The notes: generated from the sequence alone by a model not told the origin. A stretch of 64,000 bases of DNA from Kosakonia quasisacchari (GCF_004331415.1 NZ_SJOP01000024.1:1-64000), one strand, 5' to 3'; shown: positions 34,387 through 44,131, numbered from the stretch's first letter. Numbers and translations: made by a program.

Positions 34387-35235
34387 ATGAGTCAGACATC
34401 AACCTTAAAAGGCCAGTGCATCGCCGAGTTTCTCGGCACCGGGTTGTTGATTTTCTTCGGTGTAGGGTGCGTGGCAGCGTTGAAAGTGGCTGGCGCCACC
34501 TTCGGCCAGTGGGAAATCAGTATCATCTGGGGTTTGGGCGTGGCAATGGCCATTTACCTGACCGCAGGGGTTTCCGGCGCACATCTGAACCCGGCTGTGA
34601 CTATTGCATTATGGCTCTTCGCTAGTTTTGACGGGCGCAAAGTTGTTCCCTTCATCATTTCTCAGTTTGCCGGCGCGTTTTGCGCGGCTGCACTTGTTTA
34701 CGGGCTTTACTACAATCTTTTCCTCGATTTCGAACAAACGCACAATATGGTGCGCGGCAGTGTTGAAAGTCTTGATCTGGCGGGTATTTTCTCTACTTAC
34801 CCGAACCCGCACATCAACTTTGTGCAGGCCTTCGCCGTTGAGATGGTCATTACCGCAGTGCTGATGGGCGTCATCATGGCGTTAGGTGATGATGGCAACG
34901 GGATTCCGCGTGGCCCGCTGGCACCCTTGCTGATCGGCCTGCTGATTGCCGTTATTGGCGCATCAATGGGTCCATTAACCGGATTTGCCATGAACCCGGC
35001 GCGTGACCTTGGCCCGAAAACGTTCGCCTGGCTTGCCGGCTGGGGCAACGTTGCCTTTACCGGTGGCAAAGATATTCCCTACTTCCTCGTCCCGCTGTTC
35101 GGGCCGATCGTAGGCGCGGCGCTCGGCGCATTCGGTTATCGTAAACTGATTGGCCGCCATCTGCCGTCTGGAACCAGTGAGGCGGCGAAAGAAGAAGGTA
35201 CTGCCTCCACGACTCAACAAAAAGCTTCGCTGTAA
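34387..35235 (+). CDS. glpF: Glycerol facilitator (aquaglyceroporin)
   Basis: Inner-membrane channel for glycerol and small polyols. The 282-residue protein has six membrane helices and two half-helices carrying the paired NPA motifs, SGAHLNPAVTIAL and GFAMNPARDLGP. The selectivity-filter arginine follows the second NPA. The frame is open 33 codons further upstream, but MSQTSTLKGQCIAEF is the E. coli-like start behind AGGATCC. First gene of glpFKX; 21 bp before glpK. Confidence 0.97.
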   Translation: MSQTSTLKGQCIAEFLGTGLLIFFGVGCVAALKVAGATFGQWEISIIWGLGVAMAIYLTAGVSGAHLNPAVTIALWLFASFDGRKVVPFIISQFAGAFCAAALVYGLYYNLFLDFEQTHNMVRGSVESLDLAGIFSTYPNPHINFVQAFAVEMVITAVLMGVIMALGDDGNGIPRGPLAPLLIGLLIAVIGASMGPLTGFAMNPARDLGPKTFAWLAGWGNVAFTGGKDIPYFLVPLFGPIVGAALGAFGYRKLIGRHLPSGTSEAAKEEGTASTTQQKASL

Positions 35236-35256
35236 TGTGACTACGGGAACATAACC

Positions 35257-36765
35257 ATGACTGACAAAAAATATATCGTTGCGCTCGACCAGGGCACTAC
35301 CAGCTCCCGCGCCGTCGTGATGGATCATGACGCCAACATCATCAGCGTCTCTCAGCGCGAGTTTGAACAAATTTATCCGAAGCCAGGCTGGGTTGAGCAC
35401 GACCCGATGGAGATCTGGGCCTCGCAGAGTTCAACGCTGGTAGAAGTGTTAGCGAAAGCGGATATCAATTCCGACGAAATCGCTGCTATCGGCATCACTA
35501 ACCAGCGTGAAACCGCTATCGTCTGGGAACGTGAAACCGGCAAGCCGATTTACAACGCTATCGTCTGGCAGTGTCGCCGCACCGCCGATATTTGCGAAAA
35601 ACTGAAACGCGATGGCATGGAAGAGTATGTACGCAACACCACCGGCCTGGTGGTTGACCCGTACTTCTCCGGCACCAAAGTGAAATGGATCCTCGACCAC
35701 GTAGAAGGCTCTCGCGAACGTGCGAAACGTGGCGAACTGCTGTTCGGTACCGTTGATACCTGGCTTATCTGGAAAATGACCCAGGGCCGCGTACACGTGA
35801 CGGATTACACCAACGCCTCGCGTACCATGCTGTTCAATATCCACGAGCTGGACTGGGACGACAAAATGCTGGAAGCGCTGGATATCCCGCGCGCCATGCT
35901 GCCGGAAGTGCGTAAATCTTCTGAAGTTTACGGCCAGACCAACATTGGTGGTAAAGGCGGTACACGTATTCCTATCGCCGGTATCGCTGGCGACCAGCAA
36001 GCGGCGCTGTTTGGCCAACTGTGTGTGAAAGAAGGGATGGCGAAAAACACCTACGGAACCGGCTGCTTTATGCTGATGAACACCGGCGAAAAAGCGGTGA
36101 AATCAGAGCATGGTCTGTTAACTACCATCGGTTGCGGCCCGAAAGGTGAAGTGAACTATGCACTGGAAGGTGCGGTGTTTATGGCAGGCGCATCCATTCA
36201 GTGGCTGCGCGACGAGATGAAGCTTATCAGTGATGCATTTGACTCTGAATACTTCGCCACCAAAGTGAAAGATACCAACGGTGTGTACGTGGTCCCGGCC
36301 TTTACCGGCCTGGGCGCGCCGTACTGGGACCCGTATGCACGCGGTGCTATTTTCGGTCTGACCCGTGGCGTCAACTCGAACCACATCATCCGCGCTACGC
36401 TTGAATCTATCGCCTACCAGACGCGCGACGTGCTGGAAGCGATGCAGGCGGATTCCGGCATTCGTTTACATGCTCTGCGCGTGGATGGCGGCGCAGTTGC
36501 CAACAACTTCCTGATGCAGTTCCAGTCTGACATTCTCGGCACCCGCGTAGAACGTCCGGAAGTGCGTGAAGTCACGGCGCTGGGCGCAGCGTACCTCGCT
36601 GGTCTTGCGGTTGGCTTCTGGCAGAACCTGGATGAACTGCAGGAAAAAGCGGTTATCGAACGCGAATTCCGTCCGGGGATCGAAACCACCGAGCGTAACG
36701 TCCGCTACAACGGCTGGAAAAAAGCGGTGAAACGCGCGCTGGCGTGGGAAGATCACGACGAGTAA
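35257..36765 (+). CDS. glpK: Glycerol kinase
   Basis: Phosphorylates glycerol to glycerol 3-phosphate, trapping it after GlpF. The 502-residue FGGY-family protein has the phosphate-binding ALDQGTTSSRAVV, the FGGY signature region (GTVDTWLIWKMT; ALEGAVFMAG..IQWLRDE), and the C-terminal adenosine motif VDGGAVANNFLMQ. It is allosterically inhibited by EIIA-Glc and fructose 1,6-bisphosphate in the family. Past the stop, an inverted repeat (CCCTCTC/GAGAGGG, about 36781-36803) lacks a U-tract, so transcription probably reads into glpX. Confidence 0.97.
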   Translation: MTDKKYIVALDQGTTSSRAVVMDHDANIISVSQREFEQIYPKPGWVEHDPMEIWASQSSTLVEVLAKADINSDEIAAIGITNQRETAIVWERETGKPIYNAIVWQCRRTADICEKLKRDGMEEYVRNTTGLVVDPYFSGTKVKWILDHVEGSRERAKRGELLFGTVDTWLIWKMTQGRVHVTDYTNASRTMLFNIHELDWDDKMLEALDIPRAMLPEVRKSSEVYGQTNIGGKGGTRIPIAGIAGDQQAALFGQLCVKEGMAKNTYGTGCFMLMNTGEKAVKSEHGLLTTIGCGPKGEVNYALEGAVFMAGASIQWLRDEMKLISDAFDSEYFATKVKDTNGVYVVPAFTGLGAPYWDPYARGAIFGLTRGVNSNHIIRATLESIAYQTRDVLEAMQADSGIRLHALRVDGGAVANNFLMQFQSDILGTRVERPEVREVTALGAAYLAGLAVGFWQNLDELQEKAVIEREFRPGIETTERNVRYNGWKKAVKRALAWEDHDE

Positions 36766-36871
36766 TTTGCCTCAACTTTGCCCTCTCTCTTCGGGGAGAG
36801 GGCTGTCCAACAAACCCACCTCTTCTCGCTGTGATAAACTTCGCTCAATTTCTTTCACTATAGAGTTTGTT

Positions 36872-37882
36872 ATGAGACGAGAACTTGCCATCGAATTCTC
36901 CCGTGTGACCGAGGCTGCAGCGCTGGCTGGCTACAAATGGCTGGGTCGTGGCGATAAGAACACGGCAGATGGCGCAGCGGTTAACGCTATGCGCATCATG
37001 CTCAACAATGTCGATATTGACGGGACCATCGTGATCGGTGAAGGCGAAATCGACGAAGCGCCAATGCTGTTCATCGGTGAAAAAGTCGGTACCGGCAAAG
37101 GTGACGCGGTCGATATCGCCGTTGACCCAATCGAAGGGACACGCATGACGGCAATGGGCCAGGCCAATGCGCTGGCGGTGCTGGCGGTCGGCGATAAGGG
37201 CTGTTTCCTGAACGCGCCGGACATGTACATGGAGAAACTGATTGTTGGTCCTGGTGCGAAAGGCGCTATTGATCTCAATCTGCCGCTGGCCGACAACCTG
37301 CGCAATGTCGCTTCTGCGCTCGGCAAATCACTAAGCGAGCTGACGGTGACCATTCTTGCCAAACCACGTCACGACGCGACTATCGCCGAGATGCAAGCGC
37401 TGGGCGTACGCGTTTTCGCTATTCCCGATGGCGACGTTGCCGCGTCGATCCTCACTTGCATGCCGGATAGCGAAGTGGACATCCTGTACGGCATTGGCGG
37501 TGCGCCGGAAGGTGTAGTCTCTGCGGCGGTGATCCGCGCGCTCGATGGCGATATGCAGGGTCGTCTGCTGGCGCGCCATCAGGTGAAAGGCGACAACGAA
37601 GAGAACCGTCGTATTGGCGAATATGAATTAAAACGCTGCCGCGGTATGGGGATTGAAGCAGGCAATGTGCTGCGTCTGGATGAAATGGCGCGCAGCGACA
37701 ATGTGATCTTCGCCGCCACCGGCATTACCAAAGGCGACCTGCTGGACGGCATCACGCGTAAGGGCAATATCGCCACCACCGAAACGCTGCTGATCCGCGG
37801 TAAATCGCGCACCATTCGCCGTATTCAATCTATTCATTACCTGGATCGCAAAGACCCGGAAGTACAGCGTCATATACTGTAA
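36872..37882 (+). CDS. glpX: Class II fructose-1,6-bisphosphatase
   Basis: Mn-dependent fructose-1,6-bisphosphatase, allowing gluconeogenesis from glycerol. The 336-residue protein matches E. coli GlpX in length, with the metal-binding GEGEIDEAPML, and DPIEGTRMTAMG typical of the lithium-sensitive phosphatase fold. A start 35 codons upstream is discarded: it would run through the glpK-glpX spacer hairpin. Third gene of glpFKX. Confidence 0.96.
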   Translation: MRRELAIEFSRVTEAAALAGYKWLGRGDKNTADGAAVNAMRIMLNNVDIDGTIVIGEGEIDEAPMLFIGEKVGTGKGDAVDIAVDPIEGTRMTAMGQANALAVLAVGDKGCFLNAPDMYMEKLIVGPGAKGAIDLNLPLADNLRNVASALGKSLSELTVTILAKPRHDATIAEMQALGVRVFAIPDGDVAASILTCMPDSEVDILYGIGGAPEGVVSAAVIRALDGDMQGRLLARHQVKGDNEENRRIGEYELKRCRGMGIEAGNVLRLDEMARSDNVIFAATGITKGDLLDGITRKGNIATTETLLIRGKSRTIRRIQSIHYLDRKDPEVQRHIL

Positions 37883-37978
37883 GGGTATTTGTTCAATTGA
37901 GCTTTCCGGCCTTCGCAGGCTGGAAATCTCATGCGACAGACACGAAGATAAAGCAACGCTACAGAACAGGAGAAAACC

Positions 37979-38725
37979 ATGGCGGACTGGGTAACAGGAA
38001 AAGTCACAAAGGTGCAGTTCTGGACCGATGCGCTGTTCAGCCTCACCGTTCATGCCCCCGTTCATCCCTTCACTGCAGGACAATTCGCCAAGCTCGGGCT
38101 GGAAATTGACGGCGAACGCGTACAGCGCGCCTACTCTTACGTGAACGCACCGAGCAATCCCGATCTGGAGTTCTATCTCGTAACCGTACCGGAAGGGAAA
38201 CTCAGCCCCCGCCTGGCCGCGCTCCAGCCGGGAGATGAAGTGCTGCTGGTAAGCGAAGCTGCTGGTTTCTTCGTGCTGGAAGAAGTCCCTGACTGCGATA
38301 CGTTATGGATGCTGGCAACCGGCACCGCGATCGGGCCATATTTGTCGATTTTGCAAGAAGGCAAGGATCTGGAACGCTTCAAAAACCTGGTGCTGGTGCA
38401 TGCGGTGCGCTACGCGGCGGATTTAAGTTATTTGCCGCTGATGCTGGAGCTGCAAAAGCGCTACGAAGGGAAATTGCGGATTCAGACAGTGGTTAGCCGG
38501 GAAACCCTTTCCGGTTCGCTGACCGGGCGCGTTCCGGCGTTGATTGAAAGCGGTGCGCTGGAAGAGGCCGTAGGGCTTGCGTTGAACGCCGAAACCAGCC
38601 ATGTGATGCTGTGCGGCAACCCGCAAATGGTGCGCGATACCACACAGTTACTGAAAGATACCCGGCAGATGGCAAAACACCTGCGCCGCCGCCCGGGGCA
38701 TATCACCGCCGAGCACTATTGGTGA
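37979..38725 (+). CDS. fpr: Ferredoxin/flavodoxin NADP+ reductase
   Basis: FAD enzyme that passes electrons from NADPH to flavodoxin or ferredoxin, and is a soxRS-responsive gene in E. coli. The 248-residue protein has the FAD-binding RAYSYVNAPSNP, the NADP-binding WMLATGTAIGPYLSIL, and the C-terminal aromatic residue TAEHYW that stacks on the flavin. AGGAG precedes the ATG closely. The stop codon abuts the stop of yiiR on the other strand with no spacer. Confidence 0.96.
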   Translation: MADWVTGKVTKVQFWTDALFSLTVHAPVHPFTAGQFAKLGLEIDGERVQRAYSYVNAPSNPDLEFYLVTVPEGKLSPRLAALQPGDEVLLVSEAAGFFVLEEVPDCDTLWMLATGTAIGPYLSILQEGKDLERFKNLVLVHAVRYAADLSYLPLMLELQKRYEGKLRIQTVVSRETLSGSLTGRVPALIESGALEEAVGLALNAETSHVMLCGNPQMVRDTTQLLKDTRQMAKHLRRRPGHITAEHYW

Positions 38726-39145
38726 TCAGCGGTACTTTACGTCCAGCGTCTCTTTGCCGTACTTGTTTTCCCCCTGGGTGCCAACAAACGCGCCCAGGTC
38801 AATGAGCATCATGACAATGATTACCACCGGAATCAGACGCCCCACTGTCCACTCAAGCGTACCGCCCAGCACTTGCCAGTTGCCCGAAAGCAGCATCCAC
38901 GCCAGCACCATCAACAAGCCCCACGCACCGTGACGACCTCGGTCATGCAGACGTTTTACCATCACGCAGGTTGTCGGCCAGATCAGACATACCAGGATAA
39001 ATGCGGCCATCTGAAAATCGAGCATACCGCTGTTAGCCAACGCGAACAGCACCGTCATACTCAACACCCACAGGATCACCCAGACCCAAAAATCACGACG
39101 CCCAATGCGCCCTTTAAAAGAGAACAACCACTGCTGTATGCCCAT
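38726..39145 (-). CDS. yiiR: YiiR, DUF805 inner membrane protein
   Basis: A 139-residue membrane protein with about four hydrophobic segments and the DUF805 features GRIGRRDFWVWV near the N-terminus and VKRLHDRGRHGAWGLL in the middle. Function unknown. It corresponds by position to E. coli YiiR. It is convergent with fpr with zero intergenic distance and divergent from yiiQ. Confidence 0.88.
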   Translation of the reverse strand: MGIQQWLFSFKGRIGRRDFWVWVILWVLSMTVLFALANSGMLDFQMAAFILVCLIWPTTCVMVKRLHDRGRHGAWGLLMVLAWMLLSGNWQVLGGTLEWTVGRLIPVVIIVMMLIDLGAFVGTQGENKYGKETLDVKYR

Positions 39146-39257
39146 GTAAGGTTCCTTTTATCGTAATGCTGCGTAGTTTACCCTGGCGGCGGGAGTTTTT
39201 GACAAGCCAGCCCGATATCGTTTTAATCGTGAACAAACTCAACAAAGGGCGATGTGA

Positions 39258-39857
39258 ATGAAAGCATGGCGTTACCCCATTTGGCTGCTCTTTTCCGCGC
39301 TGGTTTTCAGCATGCCGGTTCATGCAGAAGAGCCGCCGACCGCCACTACTGCGCCCTATTTACTGCCGGGTGCGCCGACATTTGACCAGTCGATTAGTCA
39401 GTTCCGCGAAAAATTTAATACCGACAACCCGACGCTGGCGCTCAGTGAATTTCGCGCGGTGGATAGTCGGGGCGACCAGGCGAACCTGACGCGCGCAGCC
39501 ACAAAAATCAATGATTACCTCTATGCCTCGACGGCGCTGGAACGCGGCACGCTAAAAATTAAATCGATGCAGATAACTTGGCTGCCGGTGCAAGGGCCCG
39601 AGCAAAAAGCGGCGAAAGCAAAGGCCCAGGAGTATATGGCGGCGTTTATCCGCGCCTTCTCACCGACGCTAACTGCGGCGCAAAGTACGCAAAAGCTGCA
39701 AAAATTGCTGACTAACGGTAAAAACAAACCTTACTACGCCGAAACGGAAGGCGCGATTCGCTATGTGGTGGCAGACAACGGCGAAAAAGGGCTGACCTTC
39801 GCTGTTGAACCGATTAAGCTGACGCTATCTGATTCGCTGGAAGAGAACAATAAATGA
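39258..39857 (+). CDS. yiiQ: YiiQ, DUF1454 secreted protein
   Basis: A 199-residue protein with a signal peptide (AWRYPIWLLFSALVFSMPVHA, residues ~3-23), so exported, probably periplasmic. The body (TTAPYLLPGAPTFDQSISQFRE, ALERGTLKIKS, QGPEQKAAKAKAQEYMAAF) closely matches E. coli YiiQ. Function unknown. It precedes tpiA by about 107 bp. Confidence 0.9.
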   Translation: MKAWRYPIWLLFSALVFSMPVHAEEPPTATTAPYLLPGAPTFDQSISQFREKFNTDNPTLALSEFRAVDSRGDQANLTRAATKINDYLYASTALERGTLKIKSMQITWLPVQGPEQKAAKAKAQEYMAAFIRAFSPTLTAAQSTQKLQKLLTNGKNKPYYAETEGAIRYVVADNGEKGLTFAVEPIKLTLSDSLEENNK

Positions 39858-39964
39858 CAAAAAGCAAAGCCTTTCAGGGGATGAATCTCTATACTATTTC
39901 ACAGACCATGCTGCCCTGAGGGGCGGCCATATTCCTTAATTCGCCAAGCGCGTGGAGAGTAAAA

Positions 39965-40732
39965 ATGCGACATCCTTTAGTGATGGGTAACTGGAAACTG
40001 AACGGCAGCCGCCACATGGTAAACGAACTGGTTGCAAACCTGCGTACCGAGCTGGCTGGCGTAACGGGTTGTGCTGTCTCAATCGCTCCGCCGGAAATGT
40101 ACCTCGATCTGGCCAAACACGCCGCTGACGGCAGCCACATCGTACTGGGCGCGCAAAACGTTGACGTTAACCTGTCTGGCGCATTCACCGGCGAAACCTC
40201 TGCCGAAATGCTGAAAGATATTGGCGCGAAATACATCATCATCGGCCACTCTGAGCGTCGTACTTACCACAAAGAATCCGACGAGTTGATCGCGAAGAAA
40301 TTCGCTGTGCTGAAAGCGCAGGGTCTGACACCGGTTCTGTGTATTGGTGAAACCGAAGCGGAAAACGAAGCCGGTAAAACCGAAGAAGTCTGCGCACGTC
40401 AGATCGACGCAGTGCTGAAAACTCAGGGTGCGGCGGCATTCGAAGGCGCTGTCATTGCCTACGAACCGGTTTGGGCTATCGGTACCGGCAAATCTGCTAC
40501 CCCGGCACAGGCACAGGCTGTTCACAAATTTATTCGTGACCACATTGCTAAAGCCGACGCGAAAGTGGCTGAGCAAGTGATCATTCAGTACGGCGGTTCC
40601 GTTAACGCTGGCAACGCAGCAGAGCTGTTCACCCAGCCGGATATCGACGGCGCACTGGTTGGCGGCGCATCCCTGAAAGCTGACGCTTTCGCGGTGATCG
40701 TTAAAGCGGCAGAAGCTGCAAAACAGGCGTAA
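39965..40732 (+). CDS. tpiA: Triosephosphate isomerase
   Basis: Interconverts dihydroxyacetone phosphate and glyceraldehyde 3-phosphate in glycolysis. The 255-residue TIM barrel has the catalytic Lys in MGNWKLNGS, His in IIGHSERR and Glu in AYEPVWAIGTGKSATP. It matches E. coli TpiA. It closes with its own terminator, beyond which an inserted transporter gene lies on the other strand. Confidence 0.98.
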   Translation: MRHPLVMGNWKLNGSRHMVNELVANLRTELAGVTGCAVSIAPPEMYLDLAKHAADGSHIVLGAQNVDVNLSGAFTGETSAEMLKDIGAKYIIIGHSERRTYHKESDELIAKKFAVLKAQGLTPVLCIGETEAENEAGKTEEVCARQIDAVLKTQGAAAFEGAVIAYEPVWAIGTGKSATPAQAQAVHKFIRDHIAKADAKVAEQVIIQYGGSVNAGNAAELFTQPDIDGALVGGASLKADAFAVIVKAAEAAKQA

Positions 40733-40741
40733 TTCTGTTTT

Positions 40742-40770
40742 ACCCTCTCCCGACCGGGAGAGGGTTTCAC
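40742..40770. terminator. Terminator after tpiA
   Basis: Stem ACCCTCTCCCG/CGGGAGAGGGT (40742-40765) followed by TTTCACC. On the minus strand it is followed by AAAACAG, so it mainly serves tpiA. Confidence 0.75.
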
Positions 40771-40771
40771 C

Positions 40772-42076
40772 TTACAATTTCCCCAACACGCTAAACCACG
40801 CATAATCCAGCGGCAATAACACCAAATACGTCACCACCGCCAGCGCCAGACAGAGCAGCATCCCCGCTCTTGCCGGTACTTTGCCGAGCGCCATCGCCAC
40901 CACAATCGGCGACGCCTGATACGGCAACAGCGGCGTGGAATACCCCAGCACCTGAATCATGATGACTGACAACAACGGAAAACCGGTGGCATCGGCAAAA
41001 CTCTGCGCCAGCGTGGTAAACAGCGCCGGTACGCCGTTAGCGGTCATAATAAAATTCAGCGCGGTGGTAATGCCGGTTAGCGCCAGGAAACTGGTGAACG
41101 GACGCGCCGGATCAAGCGGCATCACATGCAACAGCGCTTCACCGACGGCGCTACCGATCCCGGTTTGCGTCACGGTAATCGCCAGGCCGAGAATTCCCGC
41201 CACATAGATACAGGTGCGAATATTCACACCGCTGGAAAATTCGTCGCCGGTAATAAAACCCACGCGCGGCAACAGCGTCACGCAAGCAGCAGCAAGCCCC
41301 GTCCACGCAGGGCCGATGCCGTGCCAGCTTTCCGTAACCCACAACGTCAGTACTACCGCCAGCATCCACGCCAGCCGTTTTTCATCCCGGCTCATCGGTT
41401 CAGCGGGTGTTTGCTCGCGCGGCGCGCGTGGCTGACCAGGAAAGAGCCAGCAAATCAGGCCAATCAAGATCAGCCCTTTTAAAATGCCAAGTACCGGCGT
41501 ATGCAGCAGCAGATAAGGCACATAGTTAAGATGAATGCCGTACGAGCCTTCTGCCGCACCGCTCATCACCAGGTTTGGCACGTTGGCGGGCAAAATGGTC
41601 GCCGATAACTGGAAAGTGCCAAAACCGACCGCCAGCGCCAGCCCGTACCAGGAACGCGTCCCTTCGTTAATGCCCGCCCGCGCCGCCATTGCCGCGACGA
41701 TTGGCATCAACAGCGCAATGCGCCCCATGTTCGAAGGCATCACAAACGCCAGTGCGTAACTGAGCAGTACGACGCTTGCGACCATTTGCAGCCATGAGTC
41801 GGTCAGCTTTGCCGATAACGCTCTCGCCGCCCGATCCGCCAGCCCGGTTTTGCGTATTGCCACTCCGAGCACAAAGCCGCTGAATACCAACCAGAAGGCC
41901 GATGAAGCGAAACCACCAAAAATGACGTCCGGCGGCGCAATTTTTGCCACCATCGCCGCCGTAAAAAATAGCAGGGCGGTGATAAATTCCGGCAATAACG
42001 AGGTGGCCCACAGCACGATAGTGATGCCGACAATGACAGAGGGAAGGAACAGAGGGTGAGAAAGCCAGAGCGACAT
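40772..42076 (-). CDS. SLC13/DASS-type anion transporter
   Basis: A 434-residue integral membrane protein with roughly 11-12 hydrophobic segments. Repeated family features suggest a divalent-anion symporter of the SLC13/ArsB-NhaD superfamily: FGGFASSAFWLVFSGFVLGVAI near the first re-entrant region, FVMPSNMGRIALLMPIV, and a later FIMTANGVPALFTTLAQ. Likely substrates are C4-dicarboxylates, citrate or sulfate-like anions, but none can be chosen from sequence. AGGAGA precedes the ATG. There is no adjacent regulator or enzyme. E. coli has no gene here between tpiA and cdh, so it looks inserted. Confidence 0.8.
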   Translation of the reverse strand: MSLWLSHPLFLPSVIVGITIVLWATSLLPEFITALLFFTAAMVAKIAPPDVIFGGFASSAFWLVFSGFVLGVAIRKTGLADRAARALSAKLTDSWLQMVASVVLLSYALAFVMPSNMGRIALLMPIVAAMAARAGINEGTRSWYGLALAVGFGTFQLSATILPANVPNLVMSGAAEGSYGIHLNYVPYLLLHTPVLGILKGLILIGLICWLFPGQPRAPREQTPAEPMSRDEKRLAWMLAVVLTLWVTESWHGIGPAWTGLAAACVTLLPRVGFITGDEFSSGVNIRTCIYVAGILGLAITVTQTGIGSAVGEALLHVMPLDPARPFTSFLALTGITTALNFIMTANGVPALFTTLAQSFADATGFPLLSVIMIQVLGYSTPLLPYQASPIVVAMALGKVPARAGMLLCLALAVVTYLVLLPLDYAWFSVLGKL

Positions 42077-42149
42077 GCCTGTCTCCTGTAGATTTTTTCA
42101 GCAAGTCTACGGTGACAGGCAGGCGGAGTAAACGTGAATTATGGTGGGG

Positions 42150-42908
42150 TTATTTCAGGATATCGCATTGATGATCCTGAATTTCCTCTGCCGATGCGCG
42201 ATTAAGCGCCAACAGATTACGCTCGGTGGCCAGCAGCACAAACGAGCCATCGGCCTGCTGCGCCATTGCCAACGCAAAGCGTCCCATATGCGCTTTTGCT
42301 TCCGGGACTTCTTCTGCCAGCATCAAAAACGGGCTGCGTTGAACCAACTCCGCTTCAGTCACGCGGCGCGCTAAATATTGATGACCGAGCAGGCCGCCAG
42401 GAAATGCCAGCCACTGGCTGCTGATGCGTGCGGCATTGTCATTCAGTTGCGTGCGCACATCGGAACGCAGACAAGAAATATGGATATGGAAATGGTTCTG
42501 CGTGCGCCCGGTGCGCGAATTAATGGTCAAGGAAATCGCGTTGTCCGGCACCGTGTTGCCGCGCAGTTTACTCATCACATCTCGGGATTGCCACGCTTGC
42601 CAGAAGAAGTTTGGCGTTGTCGGTTGCAACAGCAACGGGCTTTCCGTGCCGTTGATGCGGTACGTCGGCATGAGCAAAAACTGCAACGGCCCATTGCGAT
42701 CTTTCATCAGCACGTAGCCGCTTTTCAGGTTCACCTGAGCGCAGGGTTTTGGCAAGTTATGCTCACGCATGTTCGGTAAACATTGTTCGGTGACTATCTG
42801 GCGCAACGCATCCGGGTTACCGCTGTTTTTAAACCACAACCACGCTCCCGCTGCTGCCAGTAAAGCCAGCACCAACAGAACAATGACGATACGACGCACG
42901 GTTTTCAT
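42150..42908 (-). CDS. cdh: CDP-diacylglycerol pyrophosphatase
   Basis: Hydrolyses CDP-diacylglycerol to CMP and phosphatidate at the inner membrane. The 252-residue protein has an N-terminal membrane anchor (RIVIVLLVLALLAAAGAWLWF, ~5-25) and HIT-like histidines in NHFHIHISCLRSDV. The start at MKTVRR matches E. coli Cdh; an extension of 30 codons upstream has no family support. Confidence 0.94.
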   Translation of the reverse strand: MKTVRRIVIVLLVLALLAAAGAWLWFKNSGNPDALRQIVTEQCLPNMREHNLPKPCAQVNLKSGYVLMKDRNGPLQFLLMPTYRINGTESPLLLQPTTPNFFWQAWQSRDVMSKLRGNTVPDNAISLTINSRTGRTQNHFHIHISCLRSDVRTQLNDNAARISSQWLAFPGGLLGHQYLARRVTEAELVQRSPFLMLAEEVPEAKAHMGRFALAMAQQADGSFVLLATERNLLALNRASAEEIQDHQCDILK

Positions 42909-42989
42909 TTTTCCGCTTCCTTTGCTGAAAGAACCGGAATGATAGCGCAAATTGCAGGGGAAGTCGGAAATCCTGGATTTTACGCAGAG

Positions 42990-43020
42990 GGAAAACAAAA
43001 ACGCCCTCTGATGAGGGCGC
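42990..43020 (-). terminator. Terminator of sbp
   Basis: Minus-strand stem CGCCCTCAT/ATGAGGGCG-type (43002-43019) followed by TTTTTGTTTTC, eleven bases beyond the sbp stop. Confidence 0.85.
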
Positions 43021-43030
43021 CTGGGGGAGA

Positions 43031-44020
43031 TTAACGTTTACTGATTTGGTCGAAAGTACCGCCGTTAGAGAAGTGCTCTTTTTGCGCCTTCGTCCAGCCA
43101 CCGAACACATCATCAATGGTGAAAAGTTTCAGTTTCGGGAACGCGTTGGCGTATTTCGCCGCCACCTGTGCATCACGCGGGCGATAAAAGTTCTTCGCGG
43201 CGATCTCCTGGCCTTCCGGCGAATAGAGGTATTTCAGGTAGGCTTCCGCCACTTTCTCGGTGCCTTTCTTCTCTGCTACTTTGTCGACAACAGAGACGGT
43301 TGGCTCCGCGAGGATAGATTCGCTCGGGGTGACAATTTCAAATTTGTCTTTGCCCAGTTCGTTGGTTGCCAGAAGCGCTTCGTTTTCCCACGCAATCAGC
43401 ACGTCACCAATACCGCGCTCAACGAAGGTATTGGTCGCACCGCGCGCACCGGAATCCAGCACTTCTACGTTTTTAAACAGCGCTTTTACGAACTCCTGCG
43501 CTTTTGCCTGATCGCCGCCGTTCTGATGCAGCGCATAGCCCCAGGCCGCCAGGTAGTTCCAGCGCGCGCCACCGGAGCTTTTCGGGTTTGGCGTGATCAC
43601 AGAAACGCCAGGTTTAATCAGATCGTTCCAGTCATGAATCTGTTTCGGGTTACCTTTACGCACCAGGAAAACGATGGTTGAGGTATAGGGAGCGGAGTTG
43701 TCTGGCAGGCGTTTGATCCAGTTTTTATCGATACGGCCACGTTCTGCAATCGCGTCAACATCGTAGGCCAGCGCTAGCGTCACCACATCAGCGTCGATAC
43801 CGTTGATAACAGATGTTGCCTGTTTGCCGGAACCGCCATGGGACTGACGAATCACCACGTTGTCGCCTGTCTCTTGTTTCCAGTGCGCGCTAAAAGCTTT
43901 GTTGTATTGCTCATACAGCTCACGCGTTGGATCGTAAGAGACGTTTAATAACTGGATATCCTTTGCCAGAACGCTGGTAGAAGCCAGCAATAATGTAATC
44001 CCCAAGCCCCATTTATTCAT
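43031..44020 (-). CDS. sbp: Periplasmic sulfate-binding protein
   Basis: High-affinity sulfate receptor for the CysUWA ABC importer. The 329-residue protein has a signal peptide (MNKWGLGITLLLASTSVLA), the mature start KDIQLLNVSYDPTRELY, and the ligand-binding IRQSHGGSGKQA and PKSSGGARWNYLAAW. The start at MNKWG is chosen by family length and signal-peptide form over a start 12 codons earlier. Sulfur-limitation control by CysB is expected from E. coli but no site was assigned. Confidence 0.97.
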   Translation of the reverse strand: MNKWGLGITLLLASTSVLAKDIQLLNVSYDPTRELYEQYNKAFSAHWKQETGDNVVIRQSHGGSGKQATSVINGIDADVVTLALAYDVDAIAERGRIDKNWIKRLPDNSAPYTSTIVFLVRKGNPKQIHDWNDLIKPGVSVITPNPKSSGGARWNYLAAWGYALHQNGGDQAKAQEFVKALFKNVEVLDSGARGATNTFVERGIGDVLIAWENEALLATNELGKDKFEIVTPSESILAEPTVSVVDKVAEKKGTEKVAEAYLKYLYSPEGQEIAAKNFYRPRDAQVAAKYANAFPKLKLFTIDDVFGGWTKAQKEHFSNGGTFDQISKR

Positions 44021-44131
44021 CGCCCACTCTCTTAAGGTTATCGATTTTGATGTCATCAGACTGCCAGAAAGGTATCCAATGATTAAAGAATAAAAAAAGA
44101 TTGGCTATAACTTTGGGGAATAAATGTGGGT

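Noticed and set aside
36779..36805. Hairpin between glpK and glpX as a terminator
   Set aside because: The stem is good but no U-tract follows, and glpX is normally cotranscribed; treated as an intercistronic structure.
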